DNA of 64,000 nucleotides from an uncultured Paracoccaceae bacterium (GCA_937924905.1 CALDUK010000030.1:1-64000); one strand, 5' to 3'. Positions 25,085 to 34,545 are shown, counted from the first letter of the stretch. Numbers and translations are program-made. Notes: generated by a model not told the origin, from the letters alone.

Positions 25085-27339
25085 GACGATTGGGTCCGCA
25101 TCCAGTCCATCACATCGCCGCGCACGGATTGCACACCGCTTTCGCGGGCGCGGTCGATCACCGCGCGCACCTCGGCCAGATCAATACGACGCAACAGATG
25201 CTTGACCGGCCCGACCGACGCCGGGCGCATCGAAAACGACCGAAGCCCCATCGCAGCAAAACACATGGCTTCGATAGGACGCCCCGCATCTTCGCCGCAG
25301 AAACTGACCGGTGTTCCCGTTTCGGCACAGCGATTGGCGATTTGTTCGATGAACGTCAGATAGCTGACGTTCAGCGTATCATAGCGGCGGCGCACCCGTT
25401 CGTTTTCACGGTCAGCGGCGAAAAAGAACTGTTTCAGGTCATTGCCACCGATCGAGATAAAGTCAGCCATCTCAAAGAACTGGCGCGGCGCAAACGCAAT
25501 CGACGGGGTTTCCAGCATCGTCCCGATCTCGACCTTTTCGGGTAATGTATGCCCCAGCCGCCGTTCTCGTTCGATTTCATCCAAAAGATGCTGTCGCGCT
25601 GCGCGAAATTCATCAAACTGCGCGACGAATGGAAACATAACGGTCAGCGCGCGACCGTTCGCCGCCCGGATCAAGGCCTGCAACTGCATGCGCATCACAC
25701 CGACCTTGTCCAAGCCAACCCGAATGGCGCGCCAGCCCAAAGCCGGGTTCGGTTCGTCCTCGCGTTTCATATAGGGCAGCACTTTGTCTGACCCGATATC
25801 CAGCGTCCGAAACACCACGCGCTTACCGTCTGCGGCATCCAACACACGTGAATAGATCGCGGCCAGTTCAGACCGTTTCGGTACGGTGTTGCGCGCTAGA
25901 AACTGAAGCTCGGTCCGAAACAGGCCAACCCCTTCGGCGCCCGAATTTTTCAGGCTTGGCAACTCCGCAATCAATCCGGCGTTCATGAACAGATCAATCT
26001 TCGTGCCGTCTTGAGTGACGGCGGGCAATTCGATCAGACCCGCGTATCTTTCCTGCGCCTTGGCCTGCATGGCGATTTTGTCGCGAAACGCCCCGACAAC
26101 GGTTTCATCGGGACGCAAATGCGCAATGCCCTGGTCGCCGTCGACCATGATATGATCGCCATTCAAGGCCTCGGACGTGATTTGGTCGCCCGCGTTCACG
26201 ATCAGGGGAATAGCCCAGGCACGCGCTACAATCGCGGCATGCGAACCGACCGAGCCTTGTTCCAGCACGATGCCTTTCAGCGACCCACGTTCAAAATCCA
26301 AAAGTTCGGCCGGGCCAATCGTGCGCGCCACCAGGATGGGGTTTTCAGGAATATCCGCGCCCGTTTCCGAACCCTGACCCGTCAGGATCCGCAGCAAACG
26401 GTTCGAAAGATCGTCCAGATCCTGCAAACGTTCGCGTAGATAAGGGTCGGGCGCTTTGCCCAGCCGGGTCCGCGCCATCGATTGCTCTTTTTCAACCGCG
26501 GCTTCCGCCGACAGCCCCGCCGCGATGTCTTCTTCCATCCGCCGCATCCAGGACCGGGAATTGGCAAACATGCGAAACGCCTCAAGCACATCGCGCTGGT
26601 CTTTATCAACCGGATCATTGCTGACCGATTTCAGCATATCGTCAACCGACACCCGCAGTTGACCGACCGCATCATTCAGACGCTTGGTTTCAGCTTCCGG
26701 ATCATCGGCAACCGGATTGGTGACCACGACACGCGGTTCGTGCAACCAGACATTGCCTTCGGCAACGCCTTCCTGCCCGGCTACACCCCGGAAAAGCATC
26801 GGGTTGGTGTGGCGCGCGCGCAGGGCCTCGCCTTCGCCGACGAACGCGCCAAGTTCGGTCATTTCGGCCAATACCATGGCGACGACTTCCAGCGCATACA
26901 CTTCGTCGTCCGAAAACGCGCGCGCTTCGCGGGATTGCACGACAAGCACACCCAGCTTGTCCCCCAACCGGTTGATCGGCACGCCGCAAAAAGATGAAAA
27001 CACTTCTTCGCCCGTCTCCGGCATATACCGGAACCCACGCGCCGAGGGTGCATCGGCTTCGTTCACCACTTGTCCGTCGCGGGCGGCGCGTCCAACCAGA
27101 CCCTCGCCCAGTTTCATCCGCGTCTGGTGCACCGCTTCCTGGTTCAGACCTTCGGTCGCACAAAGTTCCAGCGTTTCGGCATCGCGGAACAGATAGATCG
27201 AACACACCTCGGTCCGCATCGAGCTTGAAATCAATTCAACGATCCGATCCAGACGCGCCTGACCCGCCGTATCTTCGGCCAGCGTGTCTCGCAGCCGCCC
27301 AAGAAGCTTGCGGCTTTCACTTTCTGTCTGCTCGGCCAT
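25081..27339 (-). CDS. ptsP: PtsP, enzyme I of the nitrogen phosphotransferase system (EI-Ntr)
   Basis: A 752-residue protein with an N-terminal GAF domain (about residues 8-155), a mobile domain containing the phospho-histidine region (GSVGSHAAIVARAWAIP), and a PEP-binding TIM barrel (ILVART..., EGVGLFRTELQFL, SIGGNDLKQFFFAADR). It autophosphorylates from PEP and starts the NPr-EIIANtr cascade that links nitrogen status to K+ and metabolism. The GAF domain is the expected sensor of glutamine/2-oxoglutarate. Start at 27339 is set by AAGGAGC. The longer open frame upstream is not family-like. Divergent to lysC. Confidence 0.95.
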   Translation of the reverse strand: MAEQTESESRKLLGRLRDTLAEDTAGQARLDRIVELISSSMRTEVCSIYLFRDAETLELCATEGLNQEAVHQTRMKLGEGLVGRAARDGQVVNEADAPSARGFRYMPETGEEVFSSFCGVPINRLGDKLGVLVVQSREARAFSDDEVYALEVVAMVLAEMTELGAFVGEGEALRARHTNPMLFRGVAGQEGVAEGNVWLHEPRVVVTNPVADDPEAETKRLNDAVGQLRVSVDDMLKSVSNDPVDKDQRDVLEAFRMFANSRSWMRRMEEDIAAGLSAEAAVEKEQSMARTRLGKAPDPYLRERLQDLDDLSNRLLRILTGQGSETGADIPENPILVARTIGPAELLDFERGSLKGIVLEQGSVGSHAAIVARAWAIPLIVNAGDQITSEALNGDHIMVDGDQGIAHLRPDETVVGAFRDKIAMQAKAQERYAGLIELPAVTQDGTKIDLFMNAGLIAELPSLKNSGAEGVGLFRTELQFLARNTVPKRSELAAIYSRVLDAADGKRVVFRTLDIGSDKVLPYMKREDEPNPALGWRAIRVGLDKVGVMRMQLQALIRAANGRALTVMFPFVAQFDEFRAARQHLLDEIERERRLGHTLPEKVEIGTMLETPSIAFAPRQFFEMADFISIGGNDLKQFFFAADRENERVRRRYDTLNVSYLTFIEQIANRCAETGTPVSFCGEDAGRPIEAMCFAAMGLRSFSMRPASVGPVKHLLRRIDLAEVRAVIDRARESGVQSVRGDVMDWMRTQSS

Positions 27340-27552
27340 GCGCGCTCCTTGTCGGCGGTCGTCCGCCTTGAAAGAAGTAGAGCACGCGGAACCCGGCGGG
27401 AAAACCCGAAAATTGGGACTGTTGTGACCCACGCCCGTGCACAACACCTGTTATGCCCGACCCAATCGGCTGACGCGTCCAAAAAGCGCCCAAGCCCTTG
27501 CCCCGTATTGGCGGATCGCATAGATGCAGCGCCGAACCTTTTCAGGACGACC

Positions 27553-28797
27553 ATGCCCACGCTTGTGATGAAATTCGGCGGCACGTCAGTTGCCACGCCA
27601 GAGCGCATCCGGAACGCCGCGGAACGCGTCGAGCGTGAGGTCGCGAACGGGTATGATGTGATCGTCATCGTCTCGGCCATGGCCGGCAAGACAAACGAAC
27701 TTGTCGGTTGGGTCGAAGAAACATCGAACCTTTATGACGCTCGCGAATATGACGCGGTGGTGTCGTCAGGCGAACAGGTCACCGCTGGCCTGATGGCGCT
27801 GACCTTGCAGGAACGCGATGTTCCGGCGCGCAGTTGGCAAGGCTGGCAGGTACCGCTTAAAACAAGCAACGCCCATGCCAGCGCCCGGATCGAAGATATC
27901 GGGACCGACGCGATAAATGCCAAATTCGCCGAAGGCATGAAGGTCGCCGTGGTCGCGGGCTTTCAGGGCATCAGCCCGGAAGGCCGCATCACAACCCTGG
28001 GCCGCGGGGGGTCTGACACGACGGCTGTCGCGTTTGCCGCTGCATTCGGGGCCGAAAGATGCGACATTTATACCGACGTCGATGGCGTCTACACAACCGA
28101 CCCGCGCATCACATCAAAGGCGCGCAAGCTGGACCGGATTGCGTTTGAAGAAATGCTGGAGCTGGCCTCGTTGGGTGCGAAAGTTCTGCAAACCCGGTCG
28201 GTCGAACTGGCCATGCGGTACAAAGTAAAATTGCGCGTTCTGTCCAGTTTCGAGAACGCCGATCAGGGTGAAACCGCCGGCACGCTTGTCTGCGACGAGG
28301 AGGATATCATGGAAAGCAATGTCGTGGCCGGTGTGGCCTATAGCCGTGACGAAGCCAAGATGACGCTCTTGTCAGTCGCCGATCGCCCGGGCATCGCCGC
28401 CGCCATCTTTGGCCCATTGTCCGACGCGGGCATCAATGTTGATATGATCGTCCAGAACATTTCGGAAGACGGGCGAACCGACATGACGTTTTCGCTGCCG
28501 ACCAATCAGGTCGAACGCGCGAAATCCGCGATGGAAACGGTTAAGAATAGCGGCGACGTAAACTATACCGATTTGGTGACAGATGAAGAGGTCGCCAAAA
28601 TTTCAGTCGTCGGCATCGGAATGCGCAGCCACGCAGGCGTGGCCGCTCAGATGTTCAAGGCGCTGCGCGACGAAGGCATCAATATCAAGGTGATCACAAC
28701 GTCCGAAATCAAGATCTCGGTCCTGATCGAACGCAAATACACCGAACTTGCGGTTCAGGCGCTGCACGACACCTTTGCGTTGGAAAGCGCTGGATAA
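27553..28797 (+). CDS. lysC: Aspartate kinase
   Basis: A 414-residue aspartokinase catalysing the first step of lysine, threonine, methionine and diaminopimelate synthesis. The N-terminal amino acid kinase motif KFGGTSVA, the GRGGSDTTAVA loop and the TDVDGVYTTDPRI block are present, and two ACT domains fill the C-terminal third (about 265-414), consistent with feedback inhibition by lysine or threonine. Length fits the monofunctional alphaproteobacterial type. The ATG at 27553 (MPTLVMKF) is clear by homology. A terminator follows. Confidence 0.96.
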   Translation: MPTLVMKFGGTSVATPERIRNAAERVEREVANGYDVIVIVSAMAGKTNELVGWVEETSNLYDAREYDAVVSSGEQVTAGLMALTLQERDVPARSWQGWQVPLKTSNAHASARIEDIGTDAINAKFAEGMKVAVVAGFQGISPEGRITTLGRGGSDTTAVAFAAAFGAERCDIYTDVDGVYTTDPRITSKARKLDRIAFEEMLELASLGAKVLQTRSVELAMRYKVKLRVLSSFENADQGETAGTLVCDEEDIMESNVVAGVAYSRDEAKMTLLSVADRPGIAAAIFGPLSDAGINVDMIVQNISEDGRTDMTFSLPTNQVERAKSAMETVKNSGDVNYTDLVTDEEVAKISVVGIGMRSHAGVAAQMFKALRDEGINIKVITTSEIKISVLIERKYTELAVQALHDTFALESAG

Positions 28798-28803
28798 GGC
28801 GGT

Positions 28804-28838
28804 TTGGCGAGCATCTGGCGCGCCAACACTTTGTTTTT
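28804..28838 (+). terminator. Terminator of lysC
   Basis: TTGGCG (28804-28809) pairs with CGCCAA (28821-28826), followed by CACTTTGTTTTTT. The stem starts 7 nt after the lysC stop. Confidence 0.65.
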
Positions 28839-28883
28839 TCCACCCCCGTCGCCAAAAGATCCCAGAAAATCGTCCCGCAAATC

Positions 28884-28914
28884 AAAGCTTCGGCGTCACA
28901 TCGCCAGAAGCTTT
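28884..28914. repeat. Long imperfect hairpin between lysC and a lipoprotein gene
   Basis: AAAGCTTCGGCG and CGCC(a)GAAGCTTT form a 12-bp stem with one bulged base and a 6-nt loop. Just downstream AATCTGGC is directly repeated at 28921 and 28941, 20 bp apart. No protein is encoded here. It could be an operator or structured 5' leader of the gene at 29015. Confidence 0.5.
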
Positions 28915-29014
28915 GACAAGAATCTGGCCATATTTGCGCCAATCTGGCAGATTAACTAAAAATTCGAGTGGGCACCCTAGGGATAAGCCCACGGTGAACC
29001 AGAGGCAAAGACAG

Positions 29015-29623
29015 ATGGAACGAAGATCGTTTATTTTGGCCGGTGCCAGCGCAGTTTTGGCAGGGTGTTCAAACCGGTGGAACGTTGGCTATGAAAACGG
29101 GATCGACGGCGAGGTCAGCAAAAACTGGCATATCCATGCCGTGCAGGTCATCATCCCCAGCGCTTTGACCGTCAGCAATGCAAACAATTTCGCACCGAAT
29201 GCCGATATCGTCTGGCATGGCGATACCGACGCGACCAGCCGTCGCCAACAAGTGGCGTCGATCTTGCGCGAAGGGATCAGCCAAGGGGGCACAGGGCTGC
29301 AGGGCCCGCGCAGCGTCAATCTGCGCGCCGAACTTGAAAAGTTCCACGCGGTCACTCCGGCGTCTGTCGCACGCGCACCGGGGGCGGTACATAACATTGC
29401 ATTTGTAATGCAGATTTTTGATGACGCGACCGGCCGGCCTTTGTCATCCGCCGAACGCATTCAGGCGGATCTAGAAGCATACGTCGGCGCGGCCGCCGTC
29501 ACAGCTGCTGTGCAAGGTCAGACCCAGCGTGTGCGCGTCGTCGAGCATATCGCACAGGTCACGCGCGGTTGGTTGGGCGATGGGCCGGACCAACGGCGTC
29601 GGTTCGCCGCCATCGGGCGCTGA
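29015..29623 (+). CDS. Rhodobacterales lipoprotein of unknown function (DUF6778-like)
   Basis: A 202-residue exported lipoprotein: MERRSFILAGASAVLAGC gives a short signal with lipobox LAGC. The mature part contains HAVQVIIPSALTVS near its start and LEKFHAVTP, ending with a helix. I recall similar proteins in this order as DUF6778 but cannot confirm. GAGGCAAAG lies just before the ATG at 29015. It precedes pth by 22 nt and may share its transcript. Confidence 0.65.
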   Translation: MERRSFILAGASAVLAGCSNRWNVGYENGIDGEVSKNWHIHAVQVIIPSALTVSNANNFAPNADIVWHGDTDATSRRQQVASILREGISQGGTGLQGPRSVNLRAELEKFHAVTPASVARAPGAVHNIAFVMQIFDDATGRPLSSAERIQADLEAYVGAAAVTAAVQGQTQRVRVVEHIAQVTRGWLGDGPDQRRRFAAIGR

Positions 29624-29645
29624 CCAACAGTTTGCCGGAGGGCGC

Positions 29646-30329
29646 ATGAAGCTGTTCATTGGTCTGGGCAATCCGGGCGCAAAATACGCGGGCAACCGGC
29701 ACAATATCGGCTTTATGGCCCTGGACCGCATCGCCGAAGATCACGGCTTTCCGGGCTGGCGGGGAAAATTCCACGGTACGGTGACCGAAGGCCAGCTTGG
29801 CGCACAAAAGGTTTTGCTGCTCAAACCCGAAACGTTTATGAACAAATCCGGCCTTTCGGTCGGTGAGGCTGTGAAATTCTTCAAGACCGCCCCCGGCGAC
29901 GTCACTGTCTTCCACGATGAAATCGACCTGGCTCCGGCAAAACTGCGCGTCAAACAGGGCGGCGGGCATGCTGGCCACAACGGGTTGCGTTCGATCCATG
30001 CTGCCCTTGGCGATGGCTATCAAAGGGTGCGTATGGGTGTCGGCCATCCAGGTCATAAGGATGCGGTCCCGCATTACGTTCTCAAAGACTTTGCCAAGGC
30101 AGATCAGGACTGGCTGAACGATATGCTGCACGGCATTTCGGACGGCGCGCCTTTTCTGGCAGATGGCGACACCGGGCGCTTTCAAAATGCGGTCGCCCTG
30201 CGTCTGACCCCGCCAAGACCCTCAACAGGGCGCGAAAAGCCGGCAACGTCCGCGCCGAAAGACGCGCCCAAGACCGCCCCGGATGACACAAGATCGCCCC
30301 TGCAAAAGCTGATCGACAAGTTTCAATGA
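29646..30329 (+). CDS. pth: Peptidyl-tRNA hydrolase
   Basis: A 227-residue enzyme releasing tRNA from peptidyl-tRNA that drops off ribosomes. The start MKLFIGLGNPGAKYAGNRHN holds the catalytic Asn and His; HDEIDLAPAKLRVKQGGG and GHNGLRSIH complete the active site. A C-terminal proline/lysine tail of about 40 residues extends beyond the core, as is common in this order. GGAGG precedes the ATG at 29646. Its stop overlaps the start of the DUF2332 gene (ATGA). Confidence 0.95.
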   Translation: MKLFIGLGNPGAKYAGNRHNIGFMALDRIAEDHGFPGWRGKFHGTVTEGQLGAQKVLLLKPETFMNKSGLSVGEAVKFFKTAPGDVTVFHDEIDLAPAKLRVKQGGGHAGHNGLRSIHAALGDGYQRVRMGVGHPGHKDAVPHYVLKDFAKADQDWLNDMLHGISDGAPFLADGDTGRFQNAVALRLTPPRPSTGREKPATSAPKDAPKTAPDDTRSPLQKLIDKFQ

Positions 30330-31330
30330 CCGTGCGCGATGCGTTTCGCCGCCAGGGCAAAGCCTGCGACACGCTCGGCTCGGCGTTCATGGCGCGCTTA
30401 ATGCCATTGATCGCCGACCGACTGGACACCGGCGCCGTTGCGGACCGGGTTCTGAATTGGCAAGGTGATCCGATGCCAAGCGCCGATAGCGTGCCGCTGC
30501 GTCTTGCCGGGGCATTGCATGCGCTCAAAATCCAGGGGGCTGCGCTTGGCGACGTATATCCCCCCCATGCGCCAAGCGACAATCAGCTTTGGTCGGCATT
30601 GGAAACCGCGATGCAAAAGCACGCCGCGCATATTCTGTCCTGGCTGGACAGCCCGCCGCAAACCAACGAAGTCAGGCGGGCCGCCCCCCTTGCAGCGGCC
30701 CTGTCGCTGATCGGGGCAAGATACGCGCGCCCGGTCGAGTTGCTGGAAATTGGGTGCAGCGCGGGGCTGAACCTGCGTGTGGATCACTTTGCAATGCAAT
30801 TGGGCGCGCGCACCCTTGGTCCAGCCGGGTCAAAGGTGCAAATCAGACCCGACTGGCAAGGCCCAGCACCGACCGAACCCTTGCCTGCCATCGTTCAAAG
30901 GTGCGGCGTTGACTTGCGCCCCATCGACCCGCTGACCCCGGACGGGCGACTTAAATTGCTGGCCTATCTTTGGCCCGACCAATCCGACCGTATCACGCGC
31001 ACCGAAGCCGCCATACAAATGGCCCGCACGGTTCCGGCACAAATAGACACAGGCGATGCAGCAGCATGGCTTGAACGCAAATTGAGCCGTCCGGCCGACG
31101 ACCGGTTGCGCGTCGTCTTCCACACAGTCGCCTGGCAGTATTTTCCCGAAGACACAAAGGCCCGGGCGGTATCTGCCATGCAAACCTCTGCCACGCCCGT
31201 CGTTCAATTCGGCATGGAAAACGACGGCGGCCATGGGGCCAGCCTGACCCTGACCCATCACCCGACTGGCGAACACCAAACCCTTGGACGCGCCGATTTT
31301 CACGGCCGCTGGGTCGAATGGGCCGGGTAA
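30326..31330 (+). CDS. DUF2332 family protein
   Basis: A 334-residue cytoplasmic protein of the DUF2332 family. The centre carries VELLEIGCSAGLNLRVDHF, which looks like a nucleotide or SAM-binding turn and suggests a methyltransferase-like fold, though no reaction is established. Further family blocks are VVFHTVAWQYFP and the final ADFHGRWVEWAG. It overlaps pth by 4 nt, so it is translated with it, and no ribosome binding site of its own is needed. Confidence 0.8.
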   Translation: MTVRDAFRRQGKACDTLGSAFMARLMPLIADRLDTGAVADRVLNWQGDPMPSADSVPLRLAGALHALKIQGAALGDVYPPHAPSDNQLWSALETAMQKHAAHILSWLDSPPQTNEVRRAAPLAAALSLIGARYARPVELLEIGCSAGLNLRVDHFAMQLGARTLGPAGSKVQIRPDWQGPAPTEPLPAIVQRCGVDLRPIDPLTPDGRLKLLAYLWPDQSDRITRTEAAIQMARTVPAQIDTGDAAAWLERKLSRPADDRLRVVFHTVAWQYFPEDTKARAVSAMQTSATPVVQFGMENDGGHGASLTLTHHPTGEHQTLGRADFHGRWVEWAG

Positions 31331-31446
31331 ATAAAAACTCTTAACCAAAACGTTGAATATCAAAAAGGGCCGGACCGCGACCGAAAGGCGCAGCCACGAC
31401 ACATCAACCTATTGAAATGAATAAACTTTCCAACACGTCCGCCCGA

Positions 31447-31474
31447 TTGACTCCGCCCGCCCCCCTGCTAAACA
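31447..31474 (+). promoter_or_regulatory. Predicted promoter of the atp F0 operon
   Basis: TTGACT (31447-31452), 16 nt, TAAACA (31469-31474), ahead of atpI with a predicted start near 31481 and a leader of about 23 nt carrying GGAG. This is the best sigma-70-like pair in the 170-nt gap. Confidence 0.5.
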
Positions 31475-31503
31475 ACGCGCAAGTTCTCAACGGAGCGGAT
31501 GCC

Positions 31504-31830
31504 ATGGCCAATACCGACCAGGATCGGAAGGCCCGGTTAGAGGCGCTGGAGGCAAAGCTTGCCGAAAAGCGCACGCCGACACAGCAGACGCGTCACCAGG
31601 ACACGCATCATTCGCAGGCACAACAAGGCTGGCGCATGGTGATAGAAATGGTGGCGGGTCTGGGGATCGGCTTTGGGATGGGATACGGGCTGGACACGAT
31701 CTTTGGCACTTTGCCGATCTTTATGATCCTGTTCACGCTCTTTGGACTGGCCGCTGGCATCAAGACGATGCTGCGCACCGCACAAGAAATGCAAGCGTCA
31801 GAGACATCTGGCGGGGAAGAAAGGGACTGA
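31504..31830 (+). CDS. atpI: ATP synthase protein I
   Basis: A 108-residue protein with a charged, Gln/His-rich N-terminal half and two hydrophobic helices (about 45-65 and 70-92) with GFGMGYGLD. AtpI assists assembly of the c-ring or Mg2+ supply and is the usual first gene of alphaproteobacterial atp F0 operons. The ATG at 31504 (MANTDQD) has GGAG upstream; the longer frame lacks family similarity. atpB follows after 3 nt. Confidence 0.9.
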   Translation: MANTDQDRKARLEALEAKLAEKRTPTQQTRHQDTHHSQAQQGWRMVIEMVAGLGIGFGMGYGLDTIFGTLPIFMILFTLFGLAAGIKTMLRTAQEMQASETSGGEERD

Positions 31831-31833
31831 CAC

Positions 31834-32586
31834 GTGGCAGACGACGCGAAAGCCGAAGGCGGCCTTGTTTTCCATCCAATGGATCAGTTTATCGTCAAAC
31901 CACTATTGGGCGATGGGCCGGTTGGCATGTTCACCATCACCAACGTCACCTTCTGGATGGCGCTTGCGGTTATCTGCATCGCACTTTTGTTGGTCATGGG
32001 CACACGCGGTCGCGCCCTTGTGCCCAGCCGCATCCAATCCGTGGCCGAACTGGCCTATGGGTTCATCTATAAAATGGTCGAAGACGTGGCAGGCAAAGAC
32101 GGCCTGAAATACTTCCCATATGTGATGACCCTGTTCATGTTCATCGTCTTTTCGAACTTTCTGGGCCTGTTGCCGCTGGCCTTTACGCCAACCAGCCATA
32201 TTGCGGTGACTGCGGTTCTTGCCATGGCGGTCTTTATTGCCGTCACCGTCATCGGCTTTGTGAAAAACGGCGCGGGCTTCCTAAGCTTGTTCTGGATTTC
32301 CAGTGCACCACTGGCGCTGCGACCCATCCTGGCGATCATCGAAGCGATCAGCTACTTCGTGCGCCCCGTCAGCCACTCGATCCGACTGGCAGGCAATATG
32401 ATGGCCGGTCACGCCGTGATCAAGGTCTTTGCCGCCTTTGCTGCCATCGCTGCGATTTCACCCCTGTCCATCGTGGCGATCACCGCAATCTACGCACTTG
32501 AGGTTATGGTGTCCTTCATCCAGGCCTATGTTTTCGCCATTTTGACATGCGTCTACCTGAAAGACGCGCTTCACCCGCATCACTAA
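31834..32586 (+). CDS. atpB: ATP synthase F0 subunit a
   Basis: A 250-residue membrane protein of the proton channel. The essential arginine is in [12 protein letters not shown], and the other conserved helix is [18 protein letters not shown]. It forms the half-channels that load protons onto the c-ring. GTG start at 31834 with AAGGGAC upstream, 3 nt after atpI. Confidence 0.96.
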   Translation: MADDAKAEGGLVFHPMDQFIVKPLLGDGPVGMFTITNVTFWMALAVICIALLLVMGTRGRALVPSRIQSVAELAYGFIYKMVEDVAGKDGLKYFPYVMTLFMFIVFSNFLGLLPLAFTPTSHIAVTAVLAMAVFIAVTVIGFVKNGAGFLSLFWISSAPLALRPILAIIEAISYFVRPVSHSIRLAGNMMAGHAVIKVFAAFAAIAAISPLSIVAITAIYALEVMVSFIQAYVFAILTCVYLKDALHPHH

Positions 32587-32641
32587 GAAATCGGCTCGGG
32601 CAACCGCGCTGACCCTAACTTCCAACGTAAGGAGAATTCTA

Positions 32642-32878
32642 ATGGAAGGCGATATCGCACAAATGGGCGCCTACATCGGCGCAGGTCTTGCAAGCATCGG
32701 CATGGGCGGGGCAGCCGTCGGTGTGGGCAATGTTGTTGGCAACTTCCTTTCGGGTGCCTTGCGCAACCCGTCGGCCGCTGGCGGCCAGACCGCGACACTC
32801 TTCATCGGCATCGCATTTGCAGAAGCACTGGGGATTTTCTCGTTCCTCGTCGCGCTTCTTCTGATGTTCGCCGTCTGA
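32642..32878 (+). CDS. atpE: ATP synthase F0 subunit c
   Basis: A 78-residue hairpin of two membrane helices. Proton-binding Glu61 lies in [10 protein letters not shown], the polar loop is ALRNPSA (residues 39-45), and the glycine-rich first helix ([16 protein letters not shown]) supports tight c-ring packing. No Na+-binding pattern is seen, so it is a proton type. TAAGGAG lies before the ATG. A strong hairpin follows the gene, before atpF'. Confidence 0.97.
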   Translation: MEGDIAQMGAYIGAGLASIGMGGAAVGVGNVVGNFLSGALRNPSAAGGQTATLFIGIAFAEALGIFSFLVALLLMFAV

Positions 32879-32901
32879 TCACTCCTACGATCCTTACGTA
32901 T

Positions 32902-32927
32902 CCCGTGCTTGCCCCGGTAAGCACGGG
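32902..32927 (+). promoter_or_regulatory. Intercistronic hairpin after atpE
   Basis: CCCGTGCTT (32902-32910) and AAGCACGGG (32919-32927) form a perfect 9-bp stem with an 8-nt loop and no T-run. It lies between atpE and atpF'. Such structures often protect the 3' end of the upstream message, fitting the need for many c subunits per complex. Confidence 0.6.
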
Positions 32928-32957
32928 ACTGAACCCGAAGGTTTGAAGGAGGTCGCC

Positions 32958-33485
32958 ATGGCGACAGAAACAGACGCAGCAAAAGCCGCTGAAAGCGGTG
33001 GCTTGCCACAGCTGGATTTTTCAACGTTCCCGAACCAGATTTTCTGGCTTCTGGTGACGCTTGTTGTGATCTATCTGGTGTTGTCGAAAGTGGCTTTGCC
33101 GCGCATCGCGTCGGTTCTTGCCGAACGACAGGGCACAATCACGAATGACATCGCCGCTGCGGAAGAGCTGAAAGCCAAAGCCGCTGCAGCCGAACAGGCA
33201 TATGACAAAGCGCTGGCCGACGCGCGTGCTGAAGCACAGAAAATCGCGGGCGAAACCAAGGCCGAAATTCAGGCCGAAGTCGACGCCGCCATGGCCAAAG
33301 CCGATGCCGAAATCGCAGCCCGCACAGCGGAAAGCGAAGCGCGCATAACAGAAATTCGCGCTGGCGCTGCCGCCGCGATCAAGGACGTGGCGCAAGACAC
33401 GGCGAAAGAAGTCGTCTCAGCCATGGGCGTTGACATCGACGCCGCTGCCATCAAGGCAGTCGTGACCGCACGGACAAAGGGGTAA
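32958..33485 (+). CDS. atpF': ATP synthase F0 subunit b'
   Basis: A 175-residue subunit with one N-terminal membrane helix (about 25-45: [17 protein letters not shown]) and a long Ala/Glu/Lys-rich coiled coil. Alphaproteobacteria build the peripheral stalk from a b/b' pair; this is the b' partner by order and by the [17 protein letters not shown] block. GAAGGAGG 6 nt before the ATG at 32958 fixes the start. The gene for b follows after 4 nt. Confidence 0.92.
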   Translation: MATETDAAKAAESGGLPQLDFSTFPNQIFWLLVTLVVIYLVLSKVALPRIASVLAERQGTITNDIAAAEELKAKAAAAEQAYDKALADARAEAQKIAGETKAEIQAEVDAAMAKADAEIAARTAESEARITEIRAGAAAAIKDVAQDTAKEVVSAMGVDIDAAAIKAVVTARTKG

Positions 33486-33489
33486 AGCG

Positions 33490-34062
33490 ATGAAACACCT
33501 GTCACTTCCCTTTGCCCTTGTCGCTGCGACACCTGCCGTTGCGGCGTCAAAAAATCCGTTCTCGGCTGAATTTTACAAGTTGTCGAACACGGACTTCATC
33601 GTCGCGCTTGCCTTTATTCTGTTCATTGCGGTCCTGTTCTATTTCAAGGTCCCGTCGCTGATTGGTGGCCTGCTGGACAAACGCGCAGACGGCATCCGCT
33701 CCGAGCTGGACGAAGCGCGCGCGCTTCGCGAAGAAGCCCAATCGCTTCTTGCCAGCTACGAACGCAAGCAGCTTGAAGTCAAAGAACACGCAGACCGGAT
33801 CGTGGCGCAAGCCAGGGAAAGCGCCGCCGAAGCGGCCGAACAGGCAAAGCTTGACCTTGAAAAGTCGATCGAGCGTCGTGTTCAGGCCGCAGCCGACCAG
33901 ATCACCAGCGCAGAGCAAAGCGCCGTGAAACAGGTTCGCGACGAAGCGGCCCGCATTGCCATTGCCGCCGCCGGCGACGTGATCTCGAAAAAGATGACGG
34001 CAGCGAAATCGGGCGATCTGATCGACGAGGCTATCAAGACGGTGCAGGCGAAACTGCACTGA
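33490..34062 (+). CDS. atpF: ATP synthase F0 subunit b
   Basis: A 190-residue stalk subunit with a cleavable-looking hydrophobic start, a membrane helix at about residues 33-52 (FIVALAFILFIAVLFYF), the conserved KVPSLIGGLLDKRADGI block, and a coiled coil to the end. It pairs with b' to hold the F1 head. It ends the F0 operon, with a perfect terminator 27 nt beyond. The F1 genes are not in the window. Confidence 0.95.
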   Translation: MKHLSLPFALVAATPAVAASKNPFSAEFYKLSNTDFIVALAFILFIAVLFYFKVPSLIGGLLDKRADGIRSELDEARALREEAQSLLASYERKQLEVKEHADRIVAQARESAAEAAEQAKLDLEKSIERRVQAAADQITSAEQSAVKQVRDEAARIAIAAAGDVISKKMTAAKSGDLIDEAIKTVQAKLH

Positions 34063-34088
34063 TCCTTGCCAAAGATGACCTTTGATGG

Positions 34089-34116
34089 AACCCGGCCTCA
34101 GTGCCGGGTTTCTTTT
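34089..34116 (+). terminator. Terminator of the atp F0 operon
   Basis: AACCCGGC / GCCGGGTT, a perfect 8-bp stem with loop CTCAGT, followed by TCTTTT. It also covers the 3' end of the convergent DUF2237 gene at 34126. Confidence 0.92.
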
Positions 34117-34125
34117 GTCTGGGGG

Positions 34126-34545
34126 TCAGTTCGGTTCGTCTTCGACCGCATGTTCCATCAAGATATCCAGCGGCACCACATCCAGCGCACGTCTGTGCGT
34201 CGCGGCCAGCTTGATCTTAGGGGCAGCCCCTTCTTCGGCCGCTTGCAAAAACCGGCCCGCGCAAAGGCACCAGCAATCTCCGGGTTTCAAACCTTGAAAC
34301 AGATATTCCGGTCGGGGCGTCGAAAGATCGTTTCCAAGATACTTTGAAAGCGCCAGAAACTCGGCCGTCATTACCGCGCAAACGGTGTGATTGCCGTCAT
34401 CCTCGGCACAGGTGTTACAGGCCCCATCCCGGAAAAACCCAGTCACCGGGCTAAGCGAGCAGGCCTGCAATGGCTCGCCCAATACATTGACGGATTGGTC
34501 TTTTTCCAATGTATTCCGTTCCCGTGTTTGGTTTTTGCATCCCAA
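34126..34545 (-). CDS. DUF2237 family protein
   Basis: A 139-residue protein with the DUF2237 pattern: NVLGEPLQACS, TGFFRDGACNTC, HTVCAVMTAEFL, NDLSTPRPEY and LKPGDCWCLCA. The many conserved cysteines hint at metal binding or redox, but no function is known. The first ATG is used; homologues often start near the NVLGEPL block, so the first dozen residues are uncertain. It converges on the atp terminator. Confidence 0.82.
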   Translation of the reverse strand: MGCKNQTRERNTLEKDQSVNVLGEPLQACSLSPVTGFFRDGACNTCAEDDGNHTVCAVMTAEFLALSKYLGNDLSTPRPEYLFQGLKPGDCWCLCAGRFLQAAEEGAAPKIKLAATHRRALDVVPLDILMEHAVEDEPN

